Assembly (NCBI GenBank): GCA_937864035.1 | Contig: CALMIO010000002.1 | Coordinates: 328,707 to 392,706, forward strand | From: an uncultured Pseudomonadota bacterium | GTDB lineage: Bacteria > Bdellovibrionota_C > UBA2361 > CALMIO01 | Direction of reading: 5' to 3' | DNA length: 64,000 nt | Shown here: positions 1 to 9,359 of the stretch, in pieces | Layout: each line of letters begins with the position of its first letter | Position numbering within the stretch: the first letter of the stretch is position 1 | The notes under the pieces: model-generated | Database searches by the model: none | The model's input: the letters and a program-made list of their open reading frames with translations, nothing else | Told to the model about the DNA's origin: nothing | Position numbers and translations under genes: made by a program

Positions 1-103
1 CAGATTTTTCCCACTCTTCGTAGATTTTCTCTTCGCGAGTAAGATGTTCAAAATTTTTAGACCAATTTAGAGTTTGGTTCACTTTGGGGCGCGAAAGGTT
101 CAC
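1..103 (-). CDS. Possible N-terminal fragment of a protein running off the left edge
   Basis: An open frame without stops runs leftwards from a GTG at 103 to the window edge (34 codons), reading roughly VNLSRPKVNQTLNWSKNFEH and then an acidic, Lys/Glu-rich stretch. The composition looks coding and it would follow the pilus genes on the same strand, but it is too short to be recognised, there is no convincing ribosome binding site, and the rest lies outside the window. It could be chance. Confidence 0.3.
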   Translation of the reverse strand, partial: MNLSRPKVNQTLNWSKNFEHLTREEKIYEEWEKS

Positions 104-205
104 AATAAAATAAATCTTCTAATATAGTAGCGAAATTATACGGAAAAACAAGTGGAGATATAATGGAGGTAAAATCGACAAACGTTAAGTTTGAAGAAGA
201 GTTTT

Positions 206-1930
206 CTAGTTGATATTGCTTTCGCCTAATTCTTCTTCGTCTTCGTTGTCTCCGATGCCAAACTTTTGCAACCGGTAGCGAAAGGATCTAAAATTCATTC
301 CGAGCAATTCCGCCGCCCGTTTTTTAATCCCCTTGGTTCTGACTAATGCTACTTCTAGATAATGTTTTTCAATTTCAGACAAAACTTCATCCAAACTTAC
401 TGGAAAAACCAAATCATCACGAATAAAAATTTTTGTCCCCAAGTGATTGTTGACGTCATTTATTCCTTGAGCTGCGCGAGATAAATTTTCTGGAAGGTGT
501 TCTGGCAGTATAGCATCTCCGCCTAGCACCAATGCTCTTTCTAAAATATTTTCAAGTTCTCGTACATTGCCGGGGTACGAATAGCTTGAAAGAATATTCA
601 TTGCTGATGGGGATATTTTTATTTCACGCTCTGAGGCGGTTATTTTTTGAAGGAGTGATTGGATTAGTAGAGGTAAGTCATCACGACGTTCTCTGAGAGG
701 AGGTAGTTCAATGTTAACGACATTTAACCTGTAAAAGAGATCTTCGCGAAATAGTCCTTTTGAAACTTCATTTTTTAAGATACGGTTAGTGGCAGCGATA
801 ATTCTAACATTAATTGGCACCTCCTTCATGCCACCTACTGGTTGTACGGCTCTTTCTTGAAGAGCTCGCAAAATTTTTGCCTGCAAGTGCAGAGGTAATT
901 CTCCAATTTCATCTAGAAAAATAGTTCCATTTTCAGCCTGTTTAAAAAGACCCGGGAAATCAGAGTCGGCACCAGTAAACGATCCTCTTTTGTGGCCAAA
1001 AAGTTGGCTTTCAAGCAAGTTTTCTGGAATTGCCCCGCAGTTAACCGGAACAAATGGAAAGTCTTTTCGCATGCTTGACAAATGAATTGCTCTTGCTGCT
1101 AGTTCTTTACCGGTTCCGGACTCTCCACTGATTAAAACAGTTGCTTCAGATTGAGCAACCTTAGCGATCATTTCGTTGACTTTTTTAATAGCATCACTTT
1201 TTCCAATAAGTCCCGATATTGGAGCACCGGCACTATTTGAACTTGAAGATAGCAGACGCGCGATAGTTTCGTGCAAGTTAAGTTGCGCTTCAAGTTGTCG
1301 GCGCTCAGATAACAGTTCTTCGGCTTGCTTATATGAAGCATCTATAGTTTGACGACTCTGTTTTAAAGTAGAAACTAAAAGATTTGTTAAAAATGATATT
1401 AAAATCATTCCTGAGCAGAGGCGGATGATTTCAAGGACAATTCCATCTTGTGAGTAGATAAATTTTACAGCTTCTCCTAGTGGTGGTAAGAGGGAGAGGC
1501 TAAGCAATGATAATAGCGATAGATAAAACAACGAGTAAACCAACGAGAGCAAAACAAGCTCGGCCCGTGATATCTTAAAACTACTCCACATTAAGGCAAT
1601 TAAAAATATAACGCTTATTGGAGATGACGGTCCGCCGGTAAAGTAAATGGCTTGTGTGGCTAACAGACCATCAAAAAGGGCTTGTGAGCGAATGCTCCAA
1701 AAGCCTTCGCCGTAATTTTGCCGATAAAATGTTAAAATACTTGTTGTCCCCAGAATCGCAAGCCCCAAGAGCTTAAGATATAGTGGGATTACAATCTGTA
1801 AATTTTCTATATAGTATAGCCAAATATAAGCCCCAGTGCCGACAACTAATATCAGGGTTCTTAAGGCAAGCAAAGAGAGCCTCTCTCCGGCAGATATTTG
1901 TAATGTATTTTCGCTGGTTTTCTCTCTCAT
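206..1930 (-). CDS. Membrane-bound sigma-54-dependent activator (PilS-like membrane domain fused to PilR/NtrC AAA+ and HTH)
   Basis: 574 residues. Residues 1-190 hold about six hydrophobic segments like the membrane part of the pilus sensor kinase PilS, followed by a short coiled coil (about 190-220). Residues 240-470 are an NtrC-type AAA+ domain: Walker A GESGTGKE at 269-276, the sigma-54 contact loop as GSFTGA at 316-321 (Ser instead of the usual Ala), Walker [12 protein letters not shown] at 335-345, and R-finger and sensor motifs ([13 protein letters not shown]). The C-terminus carries a Fis-type helix-turn-helix ([19 protein letters not shown]). No histidine kinase and no receiver domain are present between membrane and AAA+ parts. 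It follows pilC by 33 bases, so it probably controls sigma-54-dependent pilus genes. AAA+/HTH assignment is firm; the PilS likeness of the membrane part is by topology. Confidence 0.85.
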   Translation of the reverse strand: MREKTSENTLQISAGERLSLLALRTLILVVGTGAYIWLYYIENLQIVIPLYLKLLGLAILGTTSILTFYRQNYGEGFWSIRSQALFDGLLATQAIYFTGGPSSPISVIFLIALMWSSFKISRAELVLLSLVYSLFYLSLLSLLSLSLLPPLGEAVKFIYSQDGIVLEIIRLCSGMILISFLTNLLVSTLKQSRQTIDASYKQAEELLSERRQLEAQLNLHETIARLLSSSSNSAGAPISGLIGKSDAIKKVNEMIAKVAQSEATVLISGESGTGKELAARAIHLSSMRKDFPFVPVNCGAIPENLLESQLFGHKRGSFTGADSDFPGLFKQAENGTIFLDEIGELPLHLQAKILRALQERAVQPVGGMKEVPINVRIIAATNRILKNEVSKGLFREDLFYRLNVVNIELPPLRERRDDLPLLIQSLLQKITASEREIKISPSAMNILSSYSYPGNVRELENILERALVLGGDAILPEHLPENLSRAAQGINDVNNHLGTKIFIRDDLVFPVSLDEVLSEIEKHYLEVALVRTKGIKKRAAELLGMNFRSFRYRLQKFGIGDNEDEEELGESNIN

Positions 1931-1963
1931 TTTCGCGTTATCGATAGTTTTTGTTTTATCTGT

Positions 1964-3196
1964 TTATCCAACGGCCGCGCCCATTTTGAATATTGGCAGA
2001 TACATCGCGATAACTAACGCGCCAATAACAGTACCGAGCACAAGAATCATTACTGGCTCAATCATCTGTTTTAAAGCGCCAACCGCATTGTCAACCTCTT
2101 CTTCGTAAAATTCTGCAATCTTTTGCAACATAGCATCCATTGCACCAGTTGATTCACCAACAGAGATCATTTGTACCACCATAGGGGGAAAAATAATCGA
2201 CTGCTTTAATGGTTCTGACATATTTTTGCCTTCAGAAATACTAGTGCGGCATCGTAAGACTTCTCTTTCAACAACTTTATTACCAGCGTTTTTAGCGCAA
2301 ATGGCGAGCGAATCTAAAATTGCCACACCAGAGCTTAACATTGTGCCCATTGTTCGAGTAAACCGAGCAACGGCTACTTTGCGAATAAGATCTCCAAACA
2401 CCGGTGCTTTTAAAATTAAAGGATGAGCAACTTCTTTGCCGCGTTCGGTTCTGAGAAATCTTTTTAAAAGATAAAATGAGCCAAAAGCCGATCCAAATAT
2501 TAGATACCAATAACTAACAAAAAAGTTTGATAGATTAATAACCATTTGAGTAGGCATTGGCAAAGCCGAGCCGAAATCTTGGAACAGTTCAGCAAAGGTT
2601 GGAATAACAAAAAGTAAAAGCACGCTGGAAACAATAACAGCGGCGGCGACAACAACCGAAGGATAAATCATAGCTGTTTTTATCTCGCGTTGAAGCTTGT
2701 GAGCTTTCTCCATGTGAATAGAAAGCCTCTCTAAAATTGTGTCTAATATACCACCTCGCTCTCCAGCCGCCACCATATTACAGTAAAGTTGGTCAAAAGC
2801 TTTAGGAAATTTCGCCATACCATCAGAAAGGGTTCCTCCCGATTCAACATGCTCTTTGACGCCGCGTAAAACTTCTTTGAAAGCCGGTGTGTCTGCTTGG
2901 CTGGCGAGAATGCCTAATGCTTGGGCTAGCGGTAAGCCAGCATCAATCATGGTCGCGAATTGTCTTGTGAAAATAACCACGCTTTTGTGTTTGATTTTTT
3001 TACCTTTGCTTTTGGTCAGTTTTGGAAGCTTAACAGCGGCATCCAAACCTTTTCCTTTTTCTTTGATTTTTGTTGGATATGGGGTAATTTTTTGGGCTTT
3101 TAATTTGACGAAAACGGCTTGAATGTCTTTGGCTTCAATTTCCCCGGAAACATCCTGTCCACCAGCATTTTTACCTTCCCAACTGTATTTTGGCAT
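1964..3196 (-). CDS. pilC: Type IV pilus inner-membrane platform protein PilC
   Basis: 410 residues, the normal PilC/GspF length. Two T2SSF repeats are visible, each with the phenylalanine-containing signature (first at about 73-105, FTRQFATMIDAGLPLAQAL; second from about 270, ARFTRTMGTMLSSG). Three membrane segments lie at about 175-200, 220-245 and 378-400. PilC forms the inner-membrane base on which PilB turns to assemble pilin. It lies 18 bases after pilB on the same strand, so the two are surely cotranscribed, with the membrane-bound activator as the next gene. The N-terminus is Lys-rich and begins MPKYSWEGKNAGGQ, typical of the family. Confidence 0.95.
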   Translation of the reverse strand: MPKYSWEGKNAGGQDVSGEIEAKDIQAVFVKLKAQKITPYPTKIKEKGKGLDAAVKLPKLTKSKGKKIKHKSVVIFTRQFATMIDAGLPLAQALGILASQADTPAFKEVLRGVKEHVESGGTLSDGMAKFPKAFDQLYCNMVAAGERGGILDTILERLSIHMEKAHKLQREIKTAMIYPSVVVAAAVIVSSVLLLFVIPTFAELFQDFGSALPMPTQMVINLSNFFVSYWYLIFGSAFGSFYLLKRFLRTERGKEVAHPLILKAPVFGDLIRKVAVARFTRTMGTMLSSGVAILDSLAICAKNAGNKVVEREVLRCRTSISEGKNMSEPLKQSIIFPPMVVQMISVGESTGAMDAMLQKIAEFYEEEVDNAVGALKQMIEPVMILVLGTVIGALVIAMYLPIFKMGAAVG

Positions 3197-3214
3197 AGTC
3201 GTTCTTAAAAAAAA

Positions 3215-4912
3215 TTAATCATTAGTTGTTGTTCGTAAAACCTCTTCTATTGAAGTAATCCCCTCTTTTAGGCGCATTAAACCGGATGCCCTTAAAGTCA
3301 TCATTCCAAGTCGAACAGCTTCTTTTTTGATTTCTGCCGTAGATGCGCCGTTTAGTACAAATTCTCTTAGTTCTTCTCCCATCGGCATTACTTCATATAG
3401 AGCAACCCGACCTCGATAACCGGTATTTGAACATTCGGGACAACCTTTACCTTCTTTTACTTTCATGTGTCTTGCTTCGGCGGCGGGAATTCCGATATTG
3501 ACAAGAATTTCTGGATTAACTTCAACTTCCTTTGCACATGACTTACAAAGCCTACGAGCCAATCTTTGTGCTAATATACAATTGATAGAAGATGCCACTA
3601 AAAATGGCTCTACACCCATATTGAGCAATCGGTTAATTGTTGCAGGAGCATCGTTTGTGTGTAGTGTTGACAAAACTAAATGTCCAGTTAGCGAAGCTTT
3701 AATAGCTATTTCAGCAGTTTCATAATCACGGATTTCACCAACCATCACCACGTCTGGATCTTGACGTAAAAAAGATCTAAGAGCGGCGGCAAAGTTTAAG
3801 CCAATGTTGTCTTGCATCTGAACTTGGTTAATTCCGGCGATATTAAACTCTACTGGATCTTCGGCTGTGCTAATATTGGTGGTTATTTTGTTTAGTTCAG
3901 CAAGAGCTGAATAAAGAGTGGTTGTCTTACCAGAACCGGTTGGTCCAGTAACCAGAACCATTCCGTGGGGTTTGTAAATTGAATCTTTAAAATCTTTAAG
4001 CTGTTTTTCCTCAAAACCCAACTTTAACATATCAAGTTGCAGATTTGATTTATCTAGCAAACGCATCACGACTTTTTCGCCAAACAGAGTTGGTAGCACA
4101 CTTACGCGAAAATCCATCTCTTTTGAGCCCGAAAGTTTGAACTTAATGCGTCCGTCTTGAGGAAGCCTGCGTTCGGCAATATCAAGATTGGCCATGATTT
4201 TTATACGAGAGGTAATAGCATTTTTGAGTCGAGGAGGCGGCTTCATAATTTCATACAACACGCCATCAATACGAAAACGCACGCGAAAAACTGTTTCGTA
4301 CGGCTCGATATGAATATCTGAAGCACGTTTTTTAATAGCATCAATTAAGATTGCGTTTACTAGTTTAACAACAGGAGCGTCTTCTGATGCCTTTTCAAGC
4401 TCTTTAAGATTAATCTCTTCTTCAGCTTCGACCAGTTGAATTTCTTCATCTTCAATGTCTTGCATTATTTGATCGTAGGAAACACCTTTTTCGTAGGTTT
4501 TTTCCTGATAGGCCTTTAAATCACTTTCGGTTGTCAGTACAACTTGAACATCAAGGCCAGTAATAAACTTAAGATCGTTAATTGCTGTTAAATTTGAGGG
4601 ATCAGCTGTTGCGACGGTTAGAATGTTATTGTTTTTTACGAGTGGTAAAATTCCATGTTTTTGCGAGAGGTTTTGTGGTATAATTTCTAACAGATCGTCG
4701 GGGATGGTATAACTTTCGAGTTGGACTATCTCTACTCCATACTGCTGGCTTAATATATCAGCTAGATCTTTTTCGGCTATTAAATTTAGTTTAACTAACC
4801 AATGATTGAGCGAGCCACTGCCAGCCTCTTGTTGAGCCTTCAACGCGTCACCAAGCTGGCTTTCTGTGATTAGACCACTTTTGACTAAGATCTCCCCAAT
4901 TTGTGATGACAT
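3215..4912 (-). CDS. pilB: Type IV pilus assembly ATPase PilB
   Basis: 565 residues. An N-terminal MshEN/GspE-N domain (about 1-140) is followed by an acidic linker, the N2 domain with ASDIHIEP at about 198-205, and the RecA-like ATPase domain: Walker A GPTGSGKT at 323-330, Asp box EDPVE from about 351, Walker B VGEIRD at 391-396, His box with H418. A zinc tetracysteine is present (C456, C459, C491, C494), which distinguishes PilB/GspE from the retraction ATPase PilT. It powers pilin polymerisation from the cytoplasmic face. It is first in the operon with pilC and the activator, divergent from the sigma factor gene. Confidence 0.95.
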   Translation of the reverse strand: MSSQIGEILVKSGLITESQLGDALKAQQEAGSGSLNHWLVKLNLIAEKDLADILSQQYGVEIVQLESYTIPDDLLEIIPQNLSQKHGILPLVKNNNILTVATADPSNLTAINDLKFITGLDVQVVLTTESDLKAYQEKTYEKGVSYDQIMQDIEDEEIQLVEAEEEINLKELEKASEDAPVVKLVNAILIDAIKKRASDIHIEPYETVFRVRFRIDGVLYEIMKPPPRLKNAITSRIKIMANLDIAERRLPQDGRIKFKLSGSKEMDFRVSVLPTLFGEKVVMRLLDKSNLQLDMLKLGFEEKQLKDFKDSIYKPHGMVLVTGPTGSGKTTTLYSALAELNKITTNISTAEDPVEFNIAGINQVQMQDNIGLNFAAALRSFLRQDPDVVMVGEIRDYETAEIAIKASLTGHLVLSTLHTNDAPATINRLLNMGVEPFLVASSINCILAQRLARRLCKSCAKEVEVNPEILVNIGIPAAEARHMKVKEGKGCPECSNTGYRGRVALYEVMPMGEELREFVLNGASTAEIKKEAVRLGMMTLRASGLMRLKEGITSIEEVLRTTTND

Positions 4913-5161
4913 TTTCTCTTACTTCCCCTTGGCAAAAGCCTTGTTTTGCAACTTGCTGACAGAAATCGTCTCTAATGAACAAAAACTTAAACTCAAATAT
5001 AATTTTTGTCCGTTACCGTTAGATGATTATGATGATAAAATCGGGGTTGGTGGACGTTTTTTGCTAGGAAGCCTAAAAAATGTTAAAAACATAGCTAAAT
5101 CAAGATATTGTTTGAGAGACTGAACGCAAGTTTCCCCATCAAATTAAAGATATAAGATATT

Positions 5162-6334
5162 ATGGTAAGAAAAATTCGGAATAATCAGGAAACAAAAAAA
5201 GGCTCCAATAATAATGAGTTAAGGTCGAAGAATAGACCGTTTAAAAAAGAATCGACTCCCAATATCCCTTCTCCTCTGTTGAAAGAGCAGGCAGAAAGCT
5301 CTGGCTATTTGCGGCTCGATGAAGCTAAAGATATAGAAATTTTACCACCTAGCTCCGATGATCAGCTAGCGGAAGGCGCTAAATATAATAATAGAGGCGA
5401 TTTTTTAAACATTATAGCTGAATCTGATGATATTACTGATGCCGGAAAAAAACATAAAACAACTAAAAACAATTCATTAGTAGTTTATGATCCACTCGCT
5501 AGTTACTTACGAGAGATTCAATCTTATCCAGAAATTTCAGCCAAAGATGAGTTCGATCTGGCTGTGCGTTATAAAAATAACAAAGATCTGCAGGCGGCTT
5601 ATAAATTAGTAGTAAGCAATCTCTGGTTGGTGGTTAAAATAGCTCGAGAATATGAAAGAGCCGCTCGCTCCCTATTTGATCTGATTCAAGAGGGCAATAT
5701 TGGTTTAATGGAAGCAGTGAAAAGCTTTGATCCATATAAAGGAGTCAGGTTGCCGTCTTACGCCGTTTGGTGGATTAAAGCTTACATCCTTCGATATTTA
5801 ATTGCTAATTGGCGCATCGTTAAAATTGGTACAACGCAAGCGCAAAGGAAGCTTTTTTATAATTTAAAACGTGAGCGCGACAAACTTGAACGAGAAGGGA
5901 TTGTGCCAGAACCAAAACTGCTCGCTCAAAAAATAGGAGTTAAAGAAAGCGAAGTTTTAGAGATGGAGCAAAGGCTGGCTAATCCAGATTTGAGCGTTGA
6001 TCAACCTGCGCATCATGATTCTGAAACGACGATTTTAGGAACGTTAGCGGATAATAGTGATGATGCCGAAAAAACCCTTTTGCGACAACAACTTAGACTC
6101 GCTCTGCTTGAGGGAATTAGTGAATTTGCCAAGAATTTAAATGAAAAAGAGAGTAGTATTTTTGCTGGTCGCATAATGATTGATACGAGTGATAAACTGA
6201 CATTGCAAGAACTTTCTGATGAGTTAGGAATAAGTAAAGAACGGGTGCGCCAGATCGAAGATCGATTGAGAGCGAAACTTCGTGAGTTTATTACTGTCAA
6301 ATTGGGTGAAGACTACTCTCAGATTGAGCTGTAA
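5162..6334 (+). CDS. RpoH-type (sigma-70 family, group 2/3) sigma factor
   Basis: 390 residues. From about residue 107 the protein has the standard sigma core: region 1.2/2 (YLREIQSYPEISAKDEFDLA, then LFDLIQEGNIGLMEAVKSFD and YAVWWIKAYI), the RpoH-like segment NWRIVKIGTTQAQRKLF, and region 4 with an HTH ending LGISKERVRQIEDRLRAKLR. The RpoH box-like NWRxVKIGTTQAQRKLF argues for the heat-shock sigma group rather than primary RpoD. The first 100 residues are polar, low-complexity and absent from typical sigma-32 proteins (about 285 residues). It is transcribed alone, divergently from pilB. The promoter specificity is inferred, so no symbol is given. Confidence 0.85.
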   Translation: MVRKIRNNQETKKGSNNNELRSKNRPFKKESTPNIPSPLLKEQAESSGYLRLDEAKDIEILPPSSDDQLAEGAKYNNRGDFLNIIAESDDITDAGKKHKTTKNNSLVVYDPLASYLREIQSYPEISAKDEFDLAVRYKNNKDLQAAYKLVVSNLWLVVKIAREYERAARSLFDLIQEGNIGLMEAVKSFDPYKGVRLPSYAVWWIKAYILRYLIANWRIVKIGTTQAQRKLFYNLKRERDKLEREGIVPEPKLLAQKIGVKESEVLEMEQRLANPDLSVDQPAHHDSETTILGTLADNSDDAEKTLLRQQLRLALLEGISEFAKNLNEKESSIFAGRIMIDTSDKLTLQELSDELGISKERVRQIEDRLRAKLREFITVKLGEDYSQIEL

Positions 6335-6438
6335 ACGACAGATGTGATTTTTATCTAAAATCAAAGTTGTTTCTTTAGATTGCTTTTTTGATACTTATTG
6401 GTTGCTTTTAATATCTGCGCGAGACTTGAGGTTAAATT

Positions 6439-7914
6439 ATGCCGCAATCAAAAGACGATAATTTTAAGATCTCAGAACCTTCGCTTGATTTGTCTGTTTC
6501 GCGGGAAACAAAAAATAGCAAGTTGCGTTTATTTCGATTGTTATTAATTCTGATTTTGATTTTTGCACTTGTTCCGATAGCGGCGGTTGGATGGAACGAT
6601 CTCTATAAAAAACATGTTGAAACTACCCCTCCAGAAATTCGCTTAATACACTTCCCACGCGGACTAGGTTTAGAGCCGGTTGAGGTAAAATTTGCGGTTT
6701 TCGATCTCGGAGCCGGCTTAGACTCGTTGGTTGTGAGAGTCCGTCAAAAATCAACATCCAAAATTATACTGAAAGAAAAATTAAAAGGTATTAAGAGCAA
6801 AGAGTATCTTTTGACTTTAAGTAAAGAGTCTTTTGATGGTTTTTTAGAGGGGTTATTTTATCTTGATATTAAAGTTTTTGATAATGCTCTTTGGAGCAAC
6901 GCGGTTGAAGAATCGGTTGAAATGAGTCTCGATTTTAAACGCCCAAAACTGGAAATAATTTCTCAACAACATAACGGCAGAAGAGGAGGTAGTCAGCTTT
7001 TATTTTACAGAGCTTCCGATCTAAATCTAGCTTGGTCAGGTGTTGTTTTGTCAGAGAAAGTTCGGTTTAAAGGATATCCCGCCACTTTTTTGGATCCAGA
7101 GATATCTGATTCGTCAATTTTTGCTGTTGTTTATGGGCTTCCTTTAGACAATCAAGTCAGATCTCCCGATCTTAAAGTTGTTGCTGAAGATACAGTTGGC
7201 AATTTAAGTGAAACAGTTTTTAGCAATAGAATTGCCGAGCGTTCTCCGCGAAATATAAAAACCAAAATTTCGCTAGGGGCTTTCAGCAAGCAAGTTGATT
7301 TGCAAAAGCTTTCTTTGAATCAAGATAATTTAGAAAATCAGCTTCCTACTTTAGTTGAAAATTTATTAGAGAAAAGCGAAAAAAAACTACAAGAAGCTTT
7401 ACGGTCTGCTCCAAGTTATCCGGCGCGTAACTTCAAACCGTTAGTTCCCGCTTTCGGAACAGAAACGCTTTCTTATGGTGACAGGCAAAACTTGTTTTTG
7501 AACGATTCTGCTGTGGCGTCTTTTACAAGCGGCGGCAATGAGTATTCCTCTTCCAATACGAGCGAGTTAGTACCTGCCGCGGGTGACGGGGTTGTGGTGT
7601 TGAGCGGAGATTTTGGGATTTATGGTAAAATGGTGGGGATTGATCATGGCTTGGGGCTTGTTTCTGTGTATGGATACATTCGAGAAATATTAGTTAAGTT
7701 CGGCGATTCGGTTGAAACTGGTCAAGCTCTCGGTAGGATAGGATTTAATGGTTTTACCGGCGCTAAAAGAATTTATTTTTCAACCCGTGTTCAAGGCGTG
7801 CCAGTTGATCCGAGAGAGTGGATGTCTAAGGGATGGTTTGAGGGGCACATTACGGAAAAAATCAACTTTTTGCGCCGCTCTTTAGGTATGCAGATTTTTG
7901 TGCCGTTCTCTTAA
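6439..7914 (+). CDS. Membrane-anchored protein with a degenerate M23/LytM domain
   Basis: 491 residues. One membrane anchor lies at about 30-52 after a short cytoplasmic tail; the rest is periplasmic. Residues about 60-280 look like beta-sandwich domains, then comes a LytM (peptidase M23) core: LVPAAGDGVVV, IDHGLGLVSVYGYI, GDSVETGQALGRIGF, and VPVDPREWM. In active LytM enzymes zinc is bound by an HxxxD site, a His in YAH and an HxH in HLHFEVR; here the YAH position reads YGY and the HxH segment reads RIYFSTR, and no upstream HxxxD is seen. It is therefore probably not a hydrolase but may act like EnvC/NlpD-type activators. GAGG-like ribosome binding site precedes the ATG. It converges on the metalloprotease gene with 30 bases between stops. 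Confidence 0.75.
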   Translation: MPQSKDDNFKISEPSLDLSVSRETKNSKLRLFRLLLILILIFALVPIAAVGWNDLYKKHVETTPPEIRLIHFPRGLGLEPVEVKFAVFDLGAGLDSLVVRVRQKSTSKIILKEKLKGIKSKEYLLTLSKESFDGFLEGLFYLDIKVFDNALWSNAVEESVEMSLDFKRPKLEIISQQHNGRRGGSQLLFYRASDLNLAWSGVVLSEKVRFKGYPATFLDPEISDSSIFAVVYGLPLDNQVRSPDLKVVAEDTVGNLSETVFSNRIAERSPRNIKTKISLGAFSKQVDLQKLSLNQDNLENQLPTLVENLLEKSEKKLQEALRSAPSYPARNFKPLVPAFGTETLSYGDRQNLFLNDSAVASFTSGGNEYSSSNTSELVPAAGDGVVVLSGDFGIYGKMVGIDHGLGLVSVYGYIREILVKFGDSVETGQALGRIGFNGFTGAKRIYFSTRVQGVPVDPREWMSKGWFEGHITEKINFLRRSLGMQIFVPFS

Positions 7915-7944
7915 AGTGCGAAATTTTTCATGCGCCATTCCTAA

Positions 7945-9147
7945 TTATAAGACCTTTCTTTTTAGGCAAGTTCTTGTTGTCGATAAACAAATACGACAGG
8001 CGCTTCCTCGTCTAAGCCTTAGATTGAAAAATAATTTACCTCTCGAGTTTGAAAGTTTACTAGCTTTTCTCTTCAACTTATTATCTCTACAGGATAAGCT
8101 CACTCTAATTCCGGATTGTTCTTGGTTAAGATAAACTCTTTGATAAAGAGTTCTTAAGGTTATTTTTCTAAACCAGACAGAAGGATTCGTGCCTCCTCCC
8201 GGCGGCGGCAAATCGCCTTCAAAGAAACGTTTACCGCAATCGGCATAAAATTGAGCAACTTCAGGAGCGGTATTATATATTGTTAGAGCATTGTTTGCTG
8301 TTGGTGATCCGGTTGGTCTATTATCATAGGTAATAGTTGGATTTGAAAAATAATTGATTCTAACCCCGGGCAGATATGCCATTATGTCTCTAAAAAGTTG
8401 TCCGGAATTTCCGGTGAATCGATATCCGTAAGAATAAGAATAAGCGCCCGGACCAAAAGCGTTTTCGATATCATGATTAGCCCCAAGATTATGGGCGATT
8501 TCATGAGCGAATGTCGAAGGGGAACAAACCTCATTTATCGAAACAACACTAAACATAACATCCTTATAAGCATGTATGATATTTGCATCTCCCCCTAACC
8601 AAGCAAGCCCGCAACTATTGCCACCAGCAGTGCCTCCTACAAGCAAAACAACCAAATCACTACAATTTTCATCTCTAAGTTGGTGAGCGGAGTCAAAGTG
8701 ACCATCGGTTTTAGCTGTTAGGCGATCAAGATCGAGGTTAAAATTATTGCTCGAGCTTTCATTGATAGGCAAAACGTTGGTAATCACGATTTGTGAGTTT
8801 GTTTGACTTTGGCGCAAGGCATTGTTTGCATAGTTAGACATATTAAGCACTCTATTTTCTATGGAACTTGCCGAACCGAGAGTATCTCGAGCATCATTTG
8901 TGTAAAGTACCAAGACTTTTATTATTGGAGCGCTAGCAGAACTTAAGGAGCGATCCGCTCTTGATTTTATGTTATTTTCATCAACAACGATTTCTGGAAT
9001 CTTGGGCCCATAATCATCTGGTAAAAAATCTTCAGCCAGACTAATTTGAATATTATTGATTGGGGTTAAAAGAAATAGTGCCCAAAAAGTTATTTGAGAG
9101 ACAATAGAAGATAATTTTTTCTTGTGGTCAAGCAATTTGACAGGCAT
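7945..9147 (-). CDS. Exported reprolysin-like (metzincin, M12B-type) zinc metalloprotease
   Basis: 400 residues. A hydrophobic segment at about 12-37 followed by acidic sequence is a likely signal peptide. The metzincin zinc motif HEIAHNLGANHD is at 215-226, and the Met-turn DIMAYL follows with M256; the segment between contains GYRFTG, and the domain ends with a TAPEVAQFYADC stretch. These are the features of reprolysin-like (M12B/M72-type) secreted peptidases. A Gly/Pro linker (PPPGGG, about 316-321) leads to an 80-residue Arg/Lys-rich tail of unknown role, possibly a small beta domain. Four Cys in the catalytic domain suggest disulfides. Substrate unknown; extracellular or outer-membrane action is inferred. 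Confidence 0.8.
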   Translation of the reverse strand: MPVKLLDHKKKLSSIVSQITFWALFLLTPINNIQISLAEDFLPDDYGPKIPEIVVDENNIKSRADRSLSSASAPIIKVLVLYTNDARDTLGSASSIENRVLNMSNYANNALRQSQTNSQIVITNVLPINESSSNNFNLDLDRLTAKTDGHFDSAHQLRDENCSDLVVLLVGGTAGGNSCGLAWLGGDANIIHAYKDVMFSVVSINEVCSPSTFAHEIAHNLGANHDIENAFGPGAYSYSYGYRFTGNSGQLFRDIMAYLPGVRINYFSNPTITYDNRPTGSPTANNALTIYNTAPEVAQFYADCGKRFFEGDLPPPGGGTNPSVWFRKITLRTLYQRVYLNQEQSGIRVSLSCRDNKLKRKASKLSNSRGKLFFNLRLRRGSACRICLSTTRTCLKRKVL

Positions 9148-9359
9148 TGTTTGCTTTCTATTTTAGATTTCGACAATATTAATTGTAACTAAGATCGATA
9201 TTTTTAGGATATGTCTTAAGGTTATTTTAAAGAATGCTTGGAAAATTTCGAAATATTCAATACAACTATGGCTCAAATGGCGGTAAAATGGCTTCTGAGC
9301 TTTTTTGTGGTGCTAGATTATTCTATAGTAGAATCTTGTAGATTTGAATCATCAAGGAT

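Noticed and set aside
4866..5123. Open frame overlapping the pilB start on the + strand
   Set aside because: Mostly antisense to pilB and its promoter region; Cys/Phe-rich product without likeness to known proteins and no ribosome binding site.
4913..5161. Sigma-54 (-24/-12) promoter upstream of pilB
   Set aside because: The best candidate on the minus strand (TGTCAGCAAGTTGC) has the wrong GG-GC spacing.
7898..8134. Small + strand frame after the LytM gene
   Set aside because: Lies antisense to the end of the metalloprotease gene, whose coding signal is strong.
9269..9305. Hairpin terminator upstream of cysS
   Set aside because: Only GCTCA/TGAGC pairs; five base pairs with a long loop is too weak, and no + strand gene precedes it.
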